Both the position numbers and the translations under genes were made by a program. Positions 8,806-17,040 of a stretch of DNA of 64,000 bases are shown here, piece after piece. Within the stretch, counting starts at the first letter, position 1, and every line of letters begins with the position of its first letter. The stretch spans positions 244,097 to 308,096 of the forward strand of contig JAIFVX010000001.1 of the NCBI GenBank assembly GCA_019659125.1, in the 5' to 3' direction. The notes under the pieces are model-generated. The model saw only the letters and a list, made by a program, of their open reading frames with translations. It searched no databases and was not told the origin of the DNA. Source of the stretch: Candidatus Pacearchaeota archaeon (GTDB lineage Archaea; Nanobdellota; Nanobdellia; Pacearchaeales; GW2011-AR1).

Positions 8806-8811
8806 TATATA
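8806..8811 (-). promoter_or_regulatory. TATA box of array gene 2
   Basis: TATATA within GGTATATAAAC (plus-strand reading), centre 24.5 nt before the ATG at 8784. Confidence 0.45.
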
Positions 8812-8819
8812 AACATTTC

Positions 8820-9473
8820 TCAGCGTTTGCTTGCTTTTATCTCTATATCATGAATTCTTTCTACATCTTCTGCTTTCTCTCCCTGCCGAGCCTCAGCATC
8901 TTTCTTTTGGCTTTCCTTAAGCTGTTTGCCAATAAGCTTCATATAGGTAGAATAGAATAAGAGAAGAACAACGCCAAGGGCAATAGATAGTATAATTCTC
9001 CACAAGCCTCCAAAAAAAGGAGATGCAAGAAGTACTGCTTTGGCAAGCAAACCGTTCCGTGCCCCTAAAGCAGGAATGATAACAGCTATTCCCACGGCGA
9101 CCCATTGATTTGTTTGAAAGATTTCCTTAACAACACGATAAATAATAACAAACATGACAACCCATAACCCTAAAGAAAGAAAGAAAATCCACGATAACGA
9201 GTAATCAATTCCAATCAATACTTTGAAAACAGGGCTAAGAGCAGTAAAAAAAGAACTTATCCTAAGAAAAAACCTTCCTACTGGACTCTTACTAAGCAAG
9301 TCAACCCAGGACTGTTGCAGATATGTGGTCCGTGCATCAGCATCGGACACAGTCTGCACCGTATTAACAACTTTATTATCCTGAATACTACCAGCATCAA
9401 GAGCGTGAACGAAATGGACTGCGAATAATACCAAGGTAACAAAAACAAACAATCTGGTAACTCTTTTACTCAT
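8820..9473 (-). CDS. Membrane protein 3 of the four-gene array (divergent member)
   Basis: About 217 aa. Signal peptide, a ~60-residue extracytoplasmic stretch, three or four hydrophobic segments and a charged C-terminal tail rich in Lys/Glu. It has the same overall plan as its neighbours but lacks the FLPFVI and FDGTL landmarks, so it is either a very divergent paralog or a functional partner. Start set at MSKRVTRLF because a TTTAAA box is centred 24.5 nt upstream; the frame extends seven codons further. Confidence 0.6.
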   Translation of the reverse strand: MSKRVTRLFVFVTLVLFAVHFVHALDAGSIQDNKVVNTVQTVSDADARTTYLQQSWVDLLSKSPVGRFFLRISSFFTALSPVFKVLIGIDYSLSWIFFLSLGLWVVMFVIIYRVVKEIFQTNQWVAVGIAVIIPALGARNGLLAKAVLLASPFFGGLWRIILSIALGVVLLLFYSTYMKLIGKQLKESQKKDAEARQGEKAEDVERIHDIEIKASKR

Positions 9474-9494
9474 CGGAAAAGCAAGGAAAACCAA

Positions 9495-9500
9495 TTTAAA
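9495..9500 (-). promoter_or_regulatory. TATA box of array gene 3
   Basis: TTTAAA in CCAATTTAAAAAAC (plus-strand reading), centre 24.5 nt before the ATG at 9473. Confidence 0.45.
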
Positions 9501-9516
9501 AAACTATCCAGCCTAA

Positions 9517-10305
9517 TCAAAGAGAGTTAAGAGTGGCCCGTGCATCAGCTATCTGCTTATGTATCTTGGCTCTTTCAGCTGCATTTGCCGCAGTCCTTAA
9601 GGCATCTGTCAGTCCAGCTATACGACCAAGTAATATACTTCGTTCCTCGTTTGTTATATTCTCAATCCTTTTTCCAGAATCGGCTTTATGCATGAACCGC
9701 TGCAATGTGCCGTCGAATGCAAAGGCAACAATAATAGCTCCCAAAATGGCAGGATAAACTCCAATGGCCCACCCACTGATGTCAGTCTCACTCCACGCAT
9801 ATGCCCAAAGAACAAGAACCATAACTCCATAAATTGCCCAGAGAGCTCTTCTAATATTAATCGATTGGATCCGCTCTATAATAACTCCAGAAATAATGAA
9901 GGGTATGACAATAACAATGGTAGCAACAAACGCACTCGAAGGTATAGTCATTGCCTCCAAAATATCTGAAGGTAAGAAACGAATGCCTAAAATAGCAATG
10001 ATTGCTCCAATAAGAATATTTACCCAGGGTTTGTTGCCAAAAACGTTGACGGAAGAAAGAATCCCATATACAACAAGTGTAACAAGAAAGAAAATCAATA
10101 TTTGGGCAAATAGATCACTTCCAGCATTTATAGTAGTTCCAAGAAGCTTAGAAAAAATAGGGTCAAACGCACTAGTAATTCCATTAACAAGATTTGTTAC
10201 TGCCTGGCTAAACGTCACAGAACGAGCAGCACTTACAAAACTCATAGAAAGTAGAAGAAATGCAAAAAAGCCCAAAAAGAACAAAGATATATTCCTCTTT
10301 ATCAT
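9517..10305 (-). CDS. Paralogous multi-pass membrane protein 4 of a four-gene array
   Basis: About 262 aa. Signal peptide (cleavage near FVSAA), an amphipathic segment with VTNLVNGITSAFDPIF, about five membrane segments and a C-terminal coiled-coil-like tail. Shared landmarks with genes 1 and 2 are GIRFLPSDILEAMTIP, PFIISG, the RRALWAIYG helix and FDGTLQRF. Start set at MIKRNISLFF: a TTTATAAA box is centred 25.5 nt upstream, and the in-frame extension would run through that box. Function unknown. Confidence 0.65.
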   Translation of the reverse strand: MIKRNISLFFLGFFAFLLLSMSFVSAARSVTFSQAVTNLVNGITSAFDPIFSKLLGTTINAGSDLFAQILIFFLVTLVVYGILSSVNVFGNKPWVNILIGAIIAILGIRFLPSDILEAMTIPSSAFVATIVIVIPFIISGVIIERIQSINIRRALWAIYGVMVLVLWAYAWSETDISGWAIGVYPAILGAIIVAFAFDGTLQRFMHKADSGKRIENITNEERSILLGRIAGLTDALRTAANAAERAKIHKQIADARATLNSL

Positions 10306-10326
10306 GTCTTCTACAACTGAATTACG

Positions 10327-10334
10327 TTTATAAA
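10327..10334 (-). promoter_or_regulatory. TATA box of array gene 4
   Basis: Palindromic GTTTATAAAC, centre 25.5 nt before the ATG at 10305. Confidence 0.5.
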
Positions 10335-10370
10335 CATTTCGAGAAACATTCATCAATTACAAGTGAGAAA

Positions 10371-11378
10371 TTAGAACAGAGTCCTTTGCGCCTTCTGCTT
10401 CTTGACCTCTTTCAGCTTCGCGATCTGGTTCTCAACCCGTTCCAAAGAGAACTCATGTCGATCAACAAGGATCTCCTTGATCTTCGCCTCATCGAATGAG
10501 GGAAATTTCACTTTCTCCTTGGAAACATTGGGTTTCTTGAAAATCTCAAACACTTTCGTCCAGTCAAAATCTACTCTTCCCTCTACTTCCTTGAAGATAT
10601 CAACAGGATACCTCTTCTGCTTGACCAATGCAAGAGCCTTCTTAGGGCCTATGCCTTTGACTCCTCCAGGGTTGAAATCAGTTCCGACAAGAACAGCAAG
10701 AGATATCAATTGGTCTCCATCAATACCTAGCTCGTTCAATACTTTCTGGTATTCAATCATCTCAGGAGCAATGTACATGAATCCGCTTGCAGTCTTCCTC
10801 TTTCGAGCAAGCGTCAAGTTCTGAATCAATCGAGGGCCTCCAACAACCAACGCATCATAATCCTGGCTTGCAACAGCATACGCCTGCCCTGACTTCACAA
10901 GCTCGGCGCACTGCATCTCTCCCTCTCCCGGAGCCTGCACAACAGCAACTCCCATAGCATGAAGTAATTCCTTGCTCTCAGTAATCATTGCGTCATCCAG
11001 TTTAGTAAAACCTCGAGAATACTTTGCCATAGCCTCAATGTCTTCCTCTTCTAATGCTGTCCTGAACTTTTCCTGTGCAGCATCCTTAGCATCCTGACGA
11101 ATTTCATGTGTCTTTCCTTTTAGCACATGATATTCCCCATCAAACACATAGATGAGATGAATTCCTTCTGAGAGCAAGGCAATAGTACGATAAAAAAGTC
11201 CTGAAAGATGCGATGTAACAGTTCCTGAAGAATCCATAAGAGGAGTCCCATCAGGTTGGCGAATGGAGATTAGAAATTGATATAGTGCATTGAATGCGTC
11301 AATGGCTACCACTTTGCCTTTCAAGTCAGCAAAGGTCACTTCTCTTCTACTAACAATATCTCCTATCTGTAATCCCAT
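10371..11378 (-). CDS. fen: Flap endonuclease 1
   Basis: Structure-specific 5' nuclease that removes RNA-primed flaps in Okazaki fragment maturation and long-patch repair. The 335-aa protein has the XPG N-domain (MGLQIGDIVSRREV; metal ligand D27 in AIDAFNALY), the I-domain acidic motif GEGEMQCAEL with the downstream SQDYDALVVG, and the helix-hairpin-helix GTDFNPGGVKGIGPKKAL. It ends in QRTLF, a short clamp-binding-like tail. A TATA-like box lies about 24 nt before the ATG. Length is normal for the family. Confidence 0.95.
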   Translation of the reverse strand: MGLQIGDIVSRREVTFADLKGKVVAIDAFNALYQFLISIRQPDGTPLMDSSGTVTSHLSGLFYRTIALLSEGIHLIYVFDGEYHVLKGKTHEIRQDAKDAAQEKFRTALEEEDIEAMAKYSRGFTKLDDAMITESKELLHAMGVAVVQAPGEGEMQCAELVKSGQAYAVASQDYDALVVGGPRLIQNLTLARKRKTASGFMYIAPEMIEYQKVLNELGIDGDQLISLAVLVGTDFNPGGVKGIGPKKALALVKQKRYPVDIFKEVEGRVDFDWTKVFEIFKKPNVSKEKVKFPSFDEAKIKEILVDRHEFSLERVENQIAKLKEVKKQKAQRTLF

Positions 11379-11411
11379 TAAACTTCATAGAAAAGAAATA
11401 TAAAAAGATGT

Positions 11412-11837
11412 CTATTCAAGAACGCCTGCTTTGAAATATTCCCTAGCCCGTTCAAGATGCCACTCAAAAGGTTTTCCGTCAAATTTTTCATACAATGCAC
11501 TTGCCAGACAACCCTCTTTCAACCGTTGATAATGTTCATTAGTAACCCCTTCCGGACGAGGAATTGTAGGAACACGAACAACATACTCGTCAAAATCCCT
11601 ACGCACCTCCATCCTCTTCAAAAGATTATCACGAACAACAGGATTTCTTACAGTAAGATTCAAACGCTTGAATACTGCATCCTTCTGAGTGGCAGCACGA
11701 GCGATACGTACATCTGCGCCAGCGCCATCCATAGCAACATCTACAGGCAATGTAACAAGATATTCATGCATAGGTCCATCTACGGAAGGCGTATGCTTTG
11801 AGACATACTTTTCTAATGAACGTGTTCTTTTTATCAT
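11412..11837 (-). CDS. Hypothetical protein, 141 aa
   Basis: Not recognised. A soluble, charged protein. The central part (RLNLTVRNPVVRDNLLKRM) looks helical and basic, and the C-terminus holds a WHLERAREYF helix. It is directly upstream of fen on the same strand, and a weak FEN-1 promoter lies in the 33-nt gap, so it may or may not share a transcript. No membrane segment or cysteine motif. Confidence 0.6.
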   Translation of the reverse strand: MIKRTRSLEKYVSKHTPSVDGPMHEYLVTLPVDVAMDGAGADVRIARAATQKDAVFKRLNLTVRNPVVRDNLLKRMEVRRDFDEYVVRVPTIPRPEGVTNEHYQRLKEGCLASALYEKFDGKPFEWHLERAREYFKAGVLE

Positions 11838-11946
11838 GATTTATCACATAAAACAGTACTTTTAAACCTTTCTAAAGTATCCCCCACTGAGTGGCAACAA
11901 AAGGCCATGAAGGAAGCTATAAAAATGGAATTCGCTTCAAAGGAGG

Positions 11947-14277
11947 ATGAAAGGATTTGTTGTCTACGCTACTTACTCCACAGTGGAAGGAAGGACGCAA
12001 GTGGAACTCTATGGGAGACTGGAGAATGGAGAATCCTTTCTCACCATAAACAAAGTTGAGCCTTACTTCTTCATCAAGAAAAGCGACAGCCAGAAAGCCT
12101 CCCCTTTGCTAAAAAAGTACACGGTTGAAGAAACACACTCAAAAACATTTCAGAGCGAGCCAGTGATAAAAATATCATCCAAAACCCTTACCGAGTTGAA
12201 TCTTCTTGTAAAGGCTCTCAAGCTGAAAAACATTACTGCCTATGAAGCAGATGTAAAGCCCCAATATCAGTTCCTCATGGACTGCAATATAAAAGGAAGC
12301 ATGTCAATCGAAGGAGAGTTCAAGGAATCTGAAAGAATAAATAGAATCTATGAAAATCCAACTATAGAGCCAACAGACTTCAAGCCGGAACTGAAGATTG
12401 TGGCAATCGATACAGAATCAGGTGAAAAAGGATTGTATTGTATAGGGCTGTACTCCAAGAACTATAAGAAAAACTTTATGATCACCAATAAGAAGCTTGA
12501 AAACACAGTCTCAGTCAAGACAGAGGCAGAAGCATTACTAAAGTTCAAGGAAGCGCTTATACAACTAGATCCTGACATCATTACGGGATGGAATGTCATT
12601 GATGCCGATCTTCTCTTCCTCAAAGAGCTCTTTCAAAAGCATAGGATTCATTTCGACCTTGGAAGAACGGAAGATCAAGTCAAACTGAGGATAGAAGAAG
12701 ACTTTTTTAGAAAATCATCTGCAGATGCCACCGGAAGAGTGGTTCTCGATGGCTTGAACCTGATTAGAGACCCTTTTATTCAGGAAGCCCCTTCAATAAA
12801 AAACTCGAAGTTTGACACCTACACTCTTGAAGATGTTTCACAATCTCTTCTAGGACAAGGAAAACTGCTTAAGGGTAAAAACAGGCACGAAGAGATAGAC
12901 CAATTATATAAAAGCCAGAAAGAGAAAGATCTCCAAAGGCTTGTTGATTATAACCTGCTTGATTGCAAGTTGGCATATGACATAATAACGAAAGCTCATA
13001 TTGATGAACTATCAATTGATCGTTCACAGCTTACAGGAATGCCTCTCGATAGGCTGTTGTCGTCAATTGCGGCGTTTGATTCCGTGTACATACGAGAAGC
13101 GCGAAAACGAGGCCTTGTATCGCCAACGACGCAATATAGTGAAAAAGAAACGCCTATCAAGGGGGGATATGTCTATTCTTCAAAATCAGGGATATTCCAT
13201 AATGTCCTTATATTAGACTTTAAATCCCTGTATCCTTCAATAATAAGAACCTTCAATATAGATCCGTCATCATTCCTAGAAAAGAAGGAGTCTGGAGCAA
13301 TTGAATCCCCTAACAAGGCCTACTTCAAGAATCAAGATGGAATTCTTCCCTTGATCATTGAAAACCTTCACAAGGCGCGAGAAAAAGCAAAGAAAGAGAA
13401 GAGAGAGCTTGCAAGTTATGCGATAAAGATCATTATGAACTCGTTCTTTGGAGTTCTTGCTTCTCCTAACTGCAGATATTTCAATTTAAAGATTGCAAAT
13501 GCAATTACTCATTTTGGGCAGATGATAATTCAACTGACTGCAAAAGAGATTGAAAAGAAAGGGTATAAAGTCATCTATTCAGACACAGACTCTGTCTTTA
13601 TAGAAACAAACCTTTCTGAAGACAGGGCGAATAAAGTGGGAGAAGAGCTAGGACAGTATATAACAAAGTTTTATGAAGAGTATATTCATAAAAATTACAA
13701 TAGAAAATCCTATCTAGAGCTCCAATTTGCAAAGCAATATCTTTCCCTTATGATCCCTGGTGTAAGGAACGGTGGAGAAGAGATTGCTGCAAAAAAAAGA
13801 TACGCCGGCCTTCACAAAGTAGATGGAAAGGAAGTACTCGAAATAGTAGGTCTCGAAGCAATCAGAGGAGACTGGACAGAAGCAGCCCGTGAGTTTCAAA
13901 GAGAATTGCTCATGAAAGTTTTCCACAAAGAACCTATTGAAGCGTTCATTAAAGACTATATCAAAAAAATAAGGCAGGGAAAAGTTGATGAAAAACTAAT
14001 TTACAGGAAATCAATCAGGAAAAACCTTGATGAATACACAAAGACTACTCCCCCTCATGTAAAGGCAGCACGAATGCTTTCACATCTTGATTCAAATGTC
14101 ATTCAGTATTATATAACTGAAAATGGTCCAGAGCCCATTCAGATGCACAAAAGCAAGCTCGACTATGACCACTACATCAAGAAGCAAATAGAGCCCATTG
14201 CCAACCAAGTCCTCTCCCTTCTAGGCAAGAATTTCGAAGAAGCTGCTCAAGAATCAAAGCAGGCTAAGTTGTTTTAA
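11947..14277 (+). CDS. polB: Family B DNA polymerase, resembling bacterial DNA polymerase II
   Basis: The 776-aa protein has proofreading exonuclease motifs Exo I (A-I-D155-T-E157), Exo II (GWNVIDADL, ~214) and Exo III (YNLLDCKLA, ~334), and polymerase motifs A (DFKSLYPSII, ~424), B (KIIMNSFFG, ~494) and C (YSDTDS, ~544). The stretch from KKRYAGL through TPPHVKAARM to NGPEPI follows E. coli Pol II closely by memory, as do the length (Pol II has 783 aa) and the QAKLF end (QLGLF in Pol II). Whether this is the main replicase cannot be told from this window. A TATAAAAA box lies ~27 nt upstream, and GGAGG abuts the ATG. Confidence 0.93.
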   Translation: MKGFVVYATYSTVEGRTQVELYGRLENGESFLTINKVEPYFFIKKSDSQKASPLLKKYTVEETHSKTFQSEPVIKISSKTLTELNLLVKALKLKNITAYEADVKPQYQFLMDCNIKGSMSIEGEFKESERINRIYENPTIEPTDFKPELKIVAIDTESGEKGLYCIGLYSKNYKKNFMITNKKLENTVSVKTEAEALLKFKEALIQLDPDIITGWNVIDADLLFLKELFQKHRIHFDLGRTEDQVKLRIEEDFFRKSSADATGRVVLDGLNLIRDPFIQEAPSIKNSKFDTYTLEDVSQSLLGQGKLLKGKNRHEEIDQLYKSQKEKDLQRLVDYNLLDCKLAYDIITKAHIDELSIDRSQLTGMPLDRLLSSIAAFDSVYIREARKRGLVSPTTQYSEKETPIKGGYVYSSKSGIFHNVLILDFKSLYPSIIRTFNIDPSSFLEKKESGAIESPNKAYFKNQDGILPLIIENLHKAREKAKKEKRELASYAIKIIMNSFFGVLASPNCRYFNLKIANAITHFGQMIIQLTAKEIEKKGYKVIYSDTDSVFIETNLSEDRANKVGEELGQYITKFYEEYIHKNYNRKSYLELQFAKQYLSLMIPGVRNGGEEIAAKKRYAGLHKVDGKEVLEIVGLEAIRGDWTEAAREFQRELLMKVFHKEPIEAFIKDYIKKIRQGKVDEKLIYRKSIRKNLDEYTKTTPPHVKAARMLSHLDSNVIQYYITENGPEPIQMHKSKLDYDHYIKKQIEPIANQVLSLLGKNFEEAAQESKQAKLF

Positions 14278-14308
14278 AAAAAGAAAAATAAAAAAAGAGA
14301 ATTAAAAT
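14278..14308 (-). terminator. Oligo-T terminator region for the minus-strand gene ending at 14310
   Basis: The plus strand reads as runs of A (AAAAAAAGAAAAATAAAAAAAG), which is a U-rich tract in the minus-strand transcript immediately after its stop codon. This is the usual archaeal termination signal. Confidence 0.5.
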
Positions 14309-14309
14309 C

Positions 14310-15092
14310 TTACTTTTCCTTGTATCTATCATTCACAAGGAATGAACCGCAAAACTCTCTAATAATTCCTTCAATCGGCCTTTCTCCAGGAACATCCCAC
14401 ATATCAACTACGAAGTGGCTGCCATTATAGGAAAGAATCAAAGCAGGATCTATGGGTGGACGAACTTCCTGTATCTCAACTTCTGTAGGAGCCCATACAA
14501 TGTCATAATTAGTTCCACTACAGACCCTCGTGTTATCAGGAAGAATAATTGACTGATCTGCTTCCAATATCCTCCTTCGAAAGGGATCTTTAAATGCTCT
14601 TAAACTAATATCTGCACAAATCTTCTTAGCCTCAGAATACTTTTCTCTCACACTCGAAGGATATCCAGGAACGCAAGCCTTTACTTCAAGTTTTTGAGCA
14701 TAGCCATGCTTCATATAACTGGTTTCTACCCTAGCCATTTTAGGAGATTCATCAGATTCTTTAGGAGTTATCTCGGACTCAAATGGGAATCTAAAGATAG
14801 TTGGAATTTCCACAGGATAACCGCCATGAACTATTTTCCTTTTAAGAGAAAAGAAATCATTCGTCAGATAGGGATAAACCTGTGCCAATTGATAAGAACA
14901 CCAGTCTTTTATGAATTCTCCAGCTTGATCTTTTATTATGTCATAGTCTGCTTTAGAAGGCAAAAATTGATCCATTGCTTTTTTCAGGATGTTTCTTCCT
15001 GCACGCTCATCAAAAATTGCCTGTCTACGAGAACGTTGCAGGATGGACTTCAAGTCTCCTTCAGCAATTTCCTCTTCCAATGTTTCTACCAT
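14310..15092 (-). CDS. Hypothetical protein, 260 aa
   Basis: Not recognised. A soluble protein: an N-terminal helical third (residues 1-90), then a beta-rich remainder with several prolines (GGYPVEIPTIFRFPFE). No signal peptide. GGAGGTG lies 4 nt before the ATG, a strong Shine-Dalgarno match in a window where most genes have none. A CTATATTAAA box ~23 nt upstream raises doubt whether that site is transcribed. The gene diverges from a TrmB-like regulator across a region with two palindromes, so it may be that regulator's target. Confidence 0.6.
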   Translation of the reverse strand: MVETLEEEIAEGDLKSILQRSRRQAIFDERAGRNILKKAMDQFLPSKADYDIIKDQAGEFIKDWCSYQLAQVYPYLTNDFFSLKRKIVHGGYPVEIPTIFRFPFESEITPKESDESPKMARVETSYMKHGYAQKLEVKACVPGYPSSVREKYSEAKKICADISLRAFKDPFRRRILEADQSIILPDNTRVCSGTNYDIVWAPTEVEIQEVRPPIDPALILSYNGSHFVVDMWDVPGERPIEGIIREFCGSFLVNDRYKEK

Positions 15093-15145
15093 GTTTCACC
15101 TCCTTTCATACTATATTAAAGAGTTGTAGTAGAGATACACTTTTC

Positions 15146-15175
15146 TGACAAAAGATTGTCAATAGTGTTGTACAA
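15146..15175. promoter_or_regulatory. Candidate operator: two palindromes between divergent genes
   Basis: TGACAA-AAGA-TTGTCA (15146-15161, perfect 6-4-6 inverted repeat) is followed by TTGTACAA (15168-15175, perfect palindrome). Both share TTGT/ACAA half-sites. They lie between the promoters of the 260-aa gene and the TrmB-like regulator. Confidence 0.45.
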
Positions 15176-15213
15176 TGCAGAAATGATTAAATAATAGCAC
15201 TCCATGCAAGGGT

Positions 15214-16065
15214 ATGCTTACAGGTCCGGTAGTAAAGAAGATAGAGGAGTTTGTCTACCCTAGGCCAAGAAGTATCCAGGAGATTGCAGTACATATAAAC
15301 AAGAACTGGAGGACTGCAGATAGATATGTGGATGCCATAACAAATGAATATGGAACACTAGCGGCACGGGTATTCAGAGGAGGAACACGCGGAGCTCTGA
15401 AGATAGTCTACTGGGCCTCAGTAGAAAAAGCAAGCTCAAGCGTCTTGCAGGAAAAGCTGGAGAAAGATATCTTTCAGGGAAAGACAAAGCATGATTTCTC
15501 ACCTTTTGACATCTATCAATATGTGCCTGAAAAGAAAAAGGTTGCAACGGTGAAGGTGGGGAATGAAGAATCACTTCTCGGGCTTGCAGATCTTAAGGAT
15601 ATTCTCTTACAAGCACAAAAACAGATATTGATATTTTCAGGAAACCTATCATTCTTTAATCTTAAAGACAAGCACGTAGACATAGAGAAAGTGTTTCAAG
15701 AACTGACAAAGAAGGGCATTACCATCAAGGCCCTTTCCAGGGTAGATCTAGGGGGAATCAGCAATATAGAGAAAATGATTTCACTCAATAAGCAACAAGG
15801 AAAAGAGCTTGTTGAAATCCGTCATAATGAGCAACCCTTGCGGGCAGTAATAGTCGATAATGTTATCATGAACTTGAAGCAAGTGGAAGAGCCAATGGGA
15901 AAGAAAGGAGAGCTTTCCGAAAAAACGTTTGTCTTCTATACTATAAAAGATAAAGAGTGGATAGAATGGATGACAAAGATCTTCTGGAAAATGTTCTCCT
16001 CCTCAATAAGTGCAGAAAAAAGGCTTCATGAATTGCACACTCTAAAAAGACTTAAAGGAAGTTAA
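15214..16065 (+). CDS. TrmB-like transcriptional regulator (wHTH plus PLD-like sensor domain)
   Basis: The 283-aa protein has an N-terminal winged helix-turn-helix (about residues 5-65; RSIQEIAVHINKNWRTADRYVDAI is the recognition region) and a C-terminal domain (about 125-265) like the phospholipase-D-fold ligand or oligomerisation domain of TrmB/archaeal regulators, with strands around QILIFSGNLSFFN and LRAVIVDNVIMN. It has no catalytic HKD motif. It probably regulates itself and/or the divergent 260-aa gene through the palindromes at 15146-15175. The effector is unknown. Confidence 0.65.
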   Translation: MLTGPVVKKIEEFVYPRPRSIQEIAVHINKNWRTADRYVDAITNEYGTLAARVFRGGTRGALKIVYWASVEKASSSVLQEKLEKDIFQGKTKHDFSPFDIYQYVPEKKKVATVKVGNEESLLGLADLKDILLQAQKQILIFSGNLSFFNLKDKHVDIEKVFQELTKKGITIKALSRVDLGGISNIEKMISLNKQQGKELVEIRHNEQPLRAVIVDNVIMNLKQVEEPMGKKGELSEKTFVFYTIKDKEWIEWMTKIFWKMFSSSISAEKRLHELHTLKRLKGS

Positions 16066-16406
16066 TATTTTTTAGGCCGCTTAGGCAACTTTGACCGCAC
16101 ATAGATATAATGAGCACGAGGATCGACGCGTTCTCCAACCATTTCTGCTGGAATAATTCGATAATCCATGTTCTTTGTTTTCAAGCTATCTATAATTCCT
16201 TTCCATGCCTCTCCGCTTTCATGCTCACCCATAACAATGCCTCCAGTTGCTCCCAAACGTTGATATCCCTCTCTTTCAAGCATCTCCCTTAAGTTAAGCG
16301 CCTGTAGAAGTCGATTCTCACTGTAGTTATCAGAGTTAGGATTAGTATAATCAGCTAAGTCGCGTGAAACGCCTGCACTTGTTCCTGTTCCGCCATTCAT
16401 TCCCAT
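16062..16406 (-). CDS. Hypothetical protein, 114 aa
   Basis: Not recognised. A soluble protein with a disordered Gly/Ser/Asn-rich N-terminus (~30 residues), then a compact alpha/beta part with IVMGEHESGEAWKGI and AHYIYVRSK. Ends in a basic tail (KLPKRPKKY). A TTTTTAAG box lies ~26 nt before the first ATG. The 3' end overlaps the convergent regulator gene by 4 nt. Confidence 0.55.
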   Translation of the reverse strand: MGMNGGTGTSAGVSRDLADYTNPNSDNYSENRLLQALNLREMLEREGYQRLGATGGIVMGEHESGEAWKGIIDSLKTKNMDYRIIPAEMVGERVDPRAHYIYVRSKLPKRPKKY

Positions 16407-16473
16407 ATAAAAAAGATAGTCCGAGGCTTTTTAAGAATTGTGGTGATTCGTATAAGTGATATTAGGCGAAGTC

Positions 16474-16719
16474 TTAACGAGAATTTGATTGAATATTTTT
16501 TATTTGCTGACGTAATTCATGGTAAGTTCTATATGCATAGCTCATTGCATTAGTAACTCCACCCATGATACAAACATGAAACCCCTTCTTAGCTAAGTCA
16601 AGCCTTTCCACAGCCATCTCTAACCTTCCTTCTTCCAAGTCTTTTTTTGCATCATAGACTAAATCGAATGCATCAAGCCCGGTAATGCTTTTCTTATAGT
16701 ATTTTGATATTTTCGTCAT
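16474..16719 (-). CDS. Hypothetical helical protein, 81 aa
   Basis: Not recognised. Predicted mostly alpha-helical, with a cluster KKDLEEGRLEMAVERLDLAKK typical of a helical hairpin and no membrane segment. A TTTAAA box centred 26.5 nt before the ATG supports it as a real leaderless gene. Confidence 0.5.
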   Translation of the reverse strand: MTKISKYYKKSITGLDAFDLVYDAKKDLEEGRLEMAVERLDLAKKGFHVCIMGGVTNAMSYAYRTYHELRQQIKNIQSNSR

Positions 16720-16753
16720 GGAAATTCATCTTATTTTTGCTATTTAAAGATAT

Positions 16754-16790
16754 CGAGCGCGCTCGGCCTTCGGCCTCACTACACTAGTGT
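16754..16790. other. Cluster of three short palindromes in a GC-rich patch
   Basis: CGAGCGCGCTCG (16754-16765, perfect), GGCC-TTC-GGCC (16765-16775, hairpin) and ACACTAGTGT (16781-16790, perfect) follow each other. They sit between the end of a two-gene membrane-protein unit and the TATA box of the 81-aa gene. This could be a terminator hairpin set or a protein-binding site. It is unusual for this AT-rich genome. Confidence 0.5.
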
Positions 16791-16796
16791 GGCAAT

Positions 16797-17039
16797 TTAT
16801 TTCTTAGGAGATTTAGGCACAACACTAGGAAGTTCATAAGGCGTAAAGAAATGAGTCCAAGAATAGTAAATAAGACGATGTGGCTTAATTAATAGCGCAA
16901 TAACAGCAAACAAAAAGAAAAGAATAGAAGTAAGGTAAGCATATTGAGACTTATAATAAAAAAGAATGATTGTCGATATACAACATAATATTGCCAACAA
17001 GGAAGTGTAAACAAACCCTTTAGGACTATTCATAGTCAT
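16797..17039 (-). CDS. Small membrane protein, two transmembrane segments (80 aa)
   Basis: Two hydrophobic segments and the motif LFFLFAVIALLIKP, followed by a proline/lysine-rich tail. Start at MTMNSPKG: the frame extends upstream, but it then overlaps the preceding small gene entirely, and the stop of that gene ends 1 nt before this ATG (TGATATG). It looks like a paralog of that upstream gene (LFFVMAITALILNP). Function unknown. Confidence 0.55.
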   Translation of the reverse strand: MTMNSPKGFVYTSLLAILCCISTIILFYYKSQYAYLTSILFFLFAVIALLIKPHRLIYYSWTHFFTPYELPSVVPKSPKK

Positions 17040-17040
17040 A

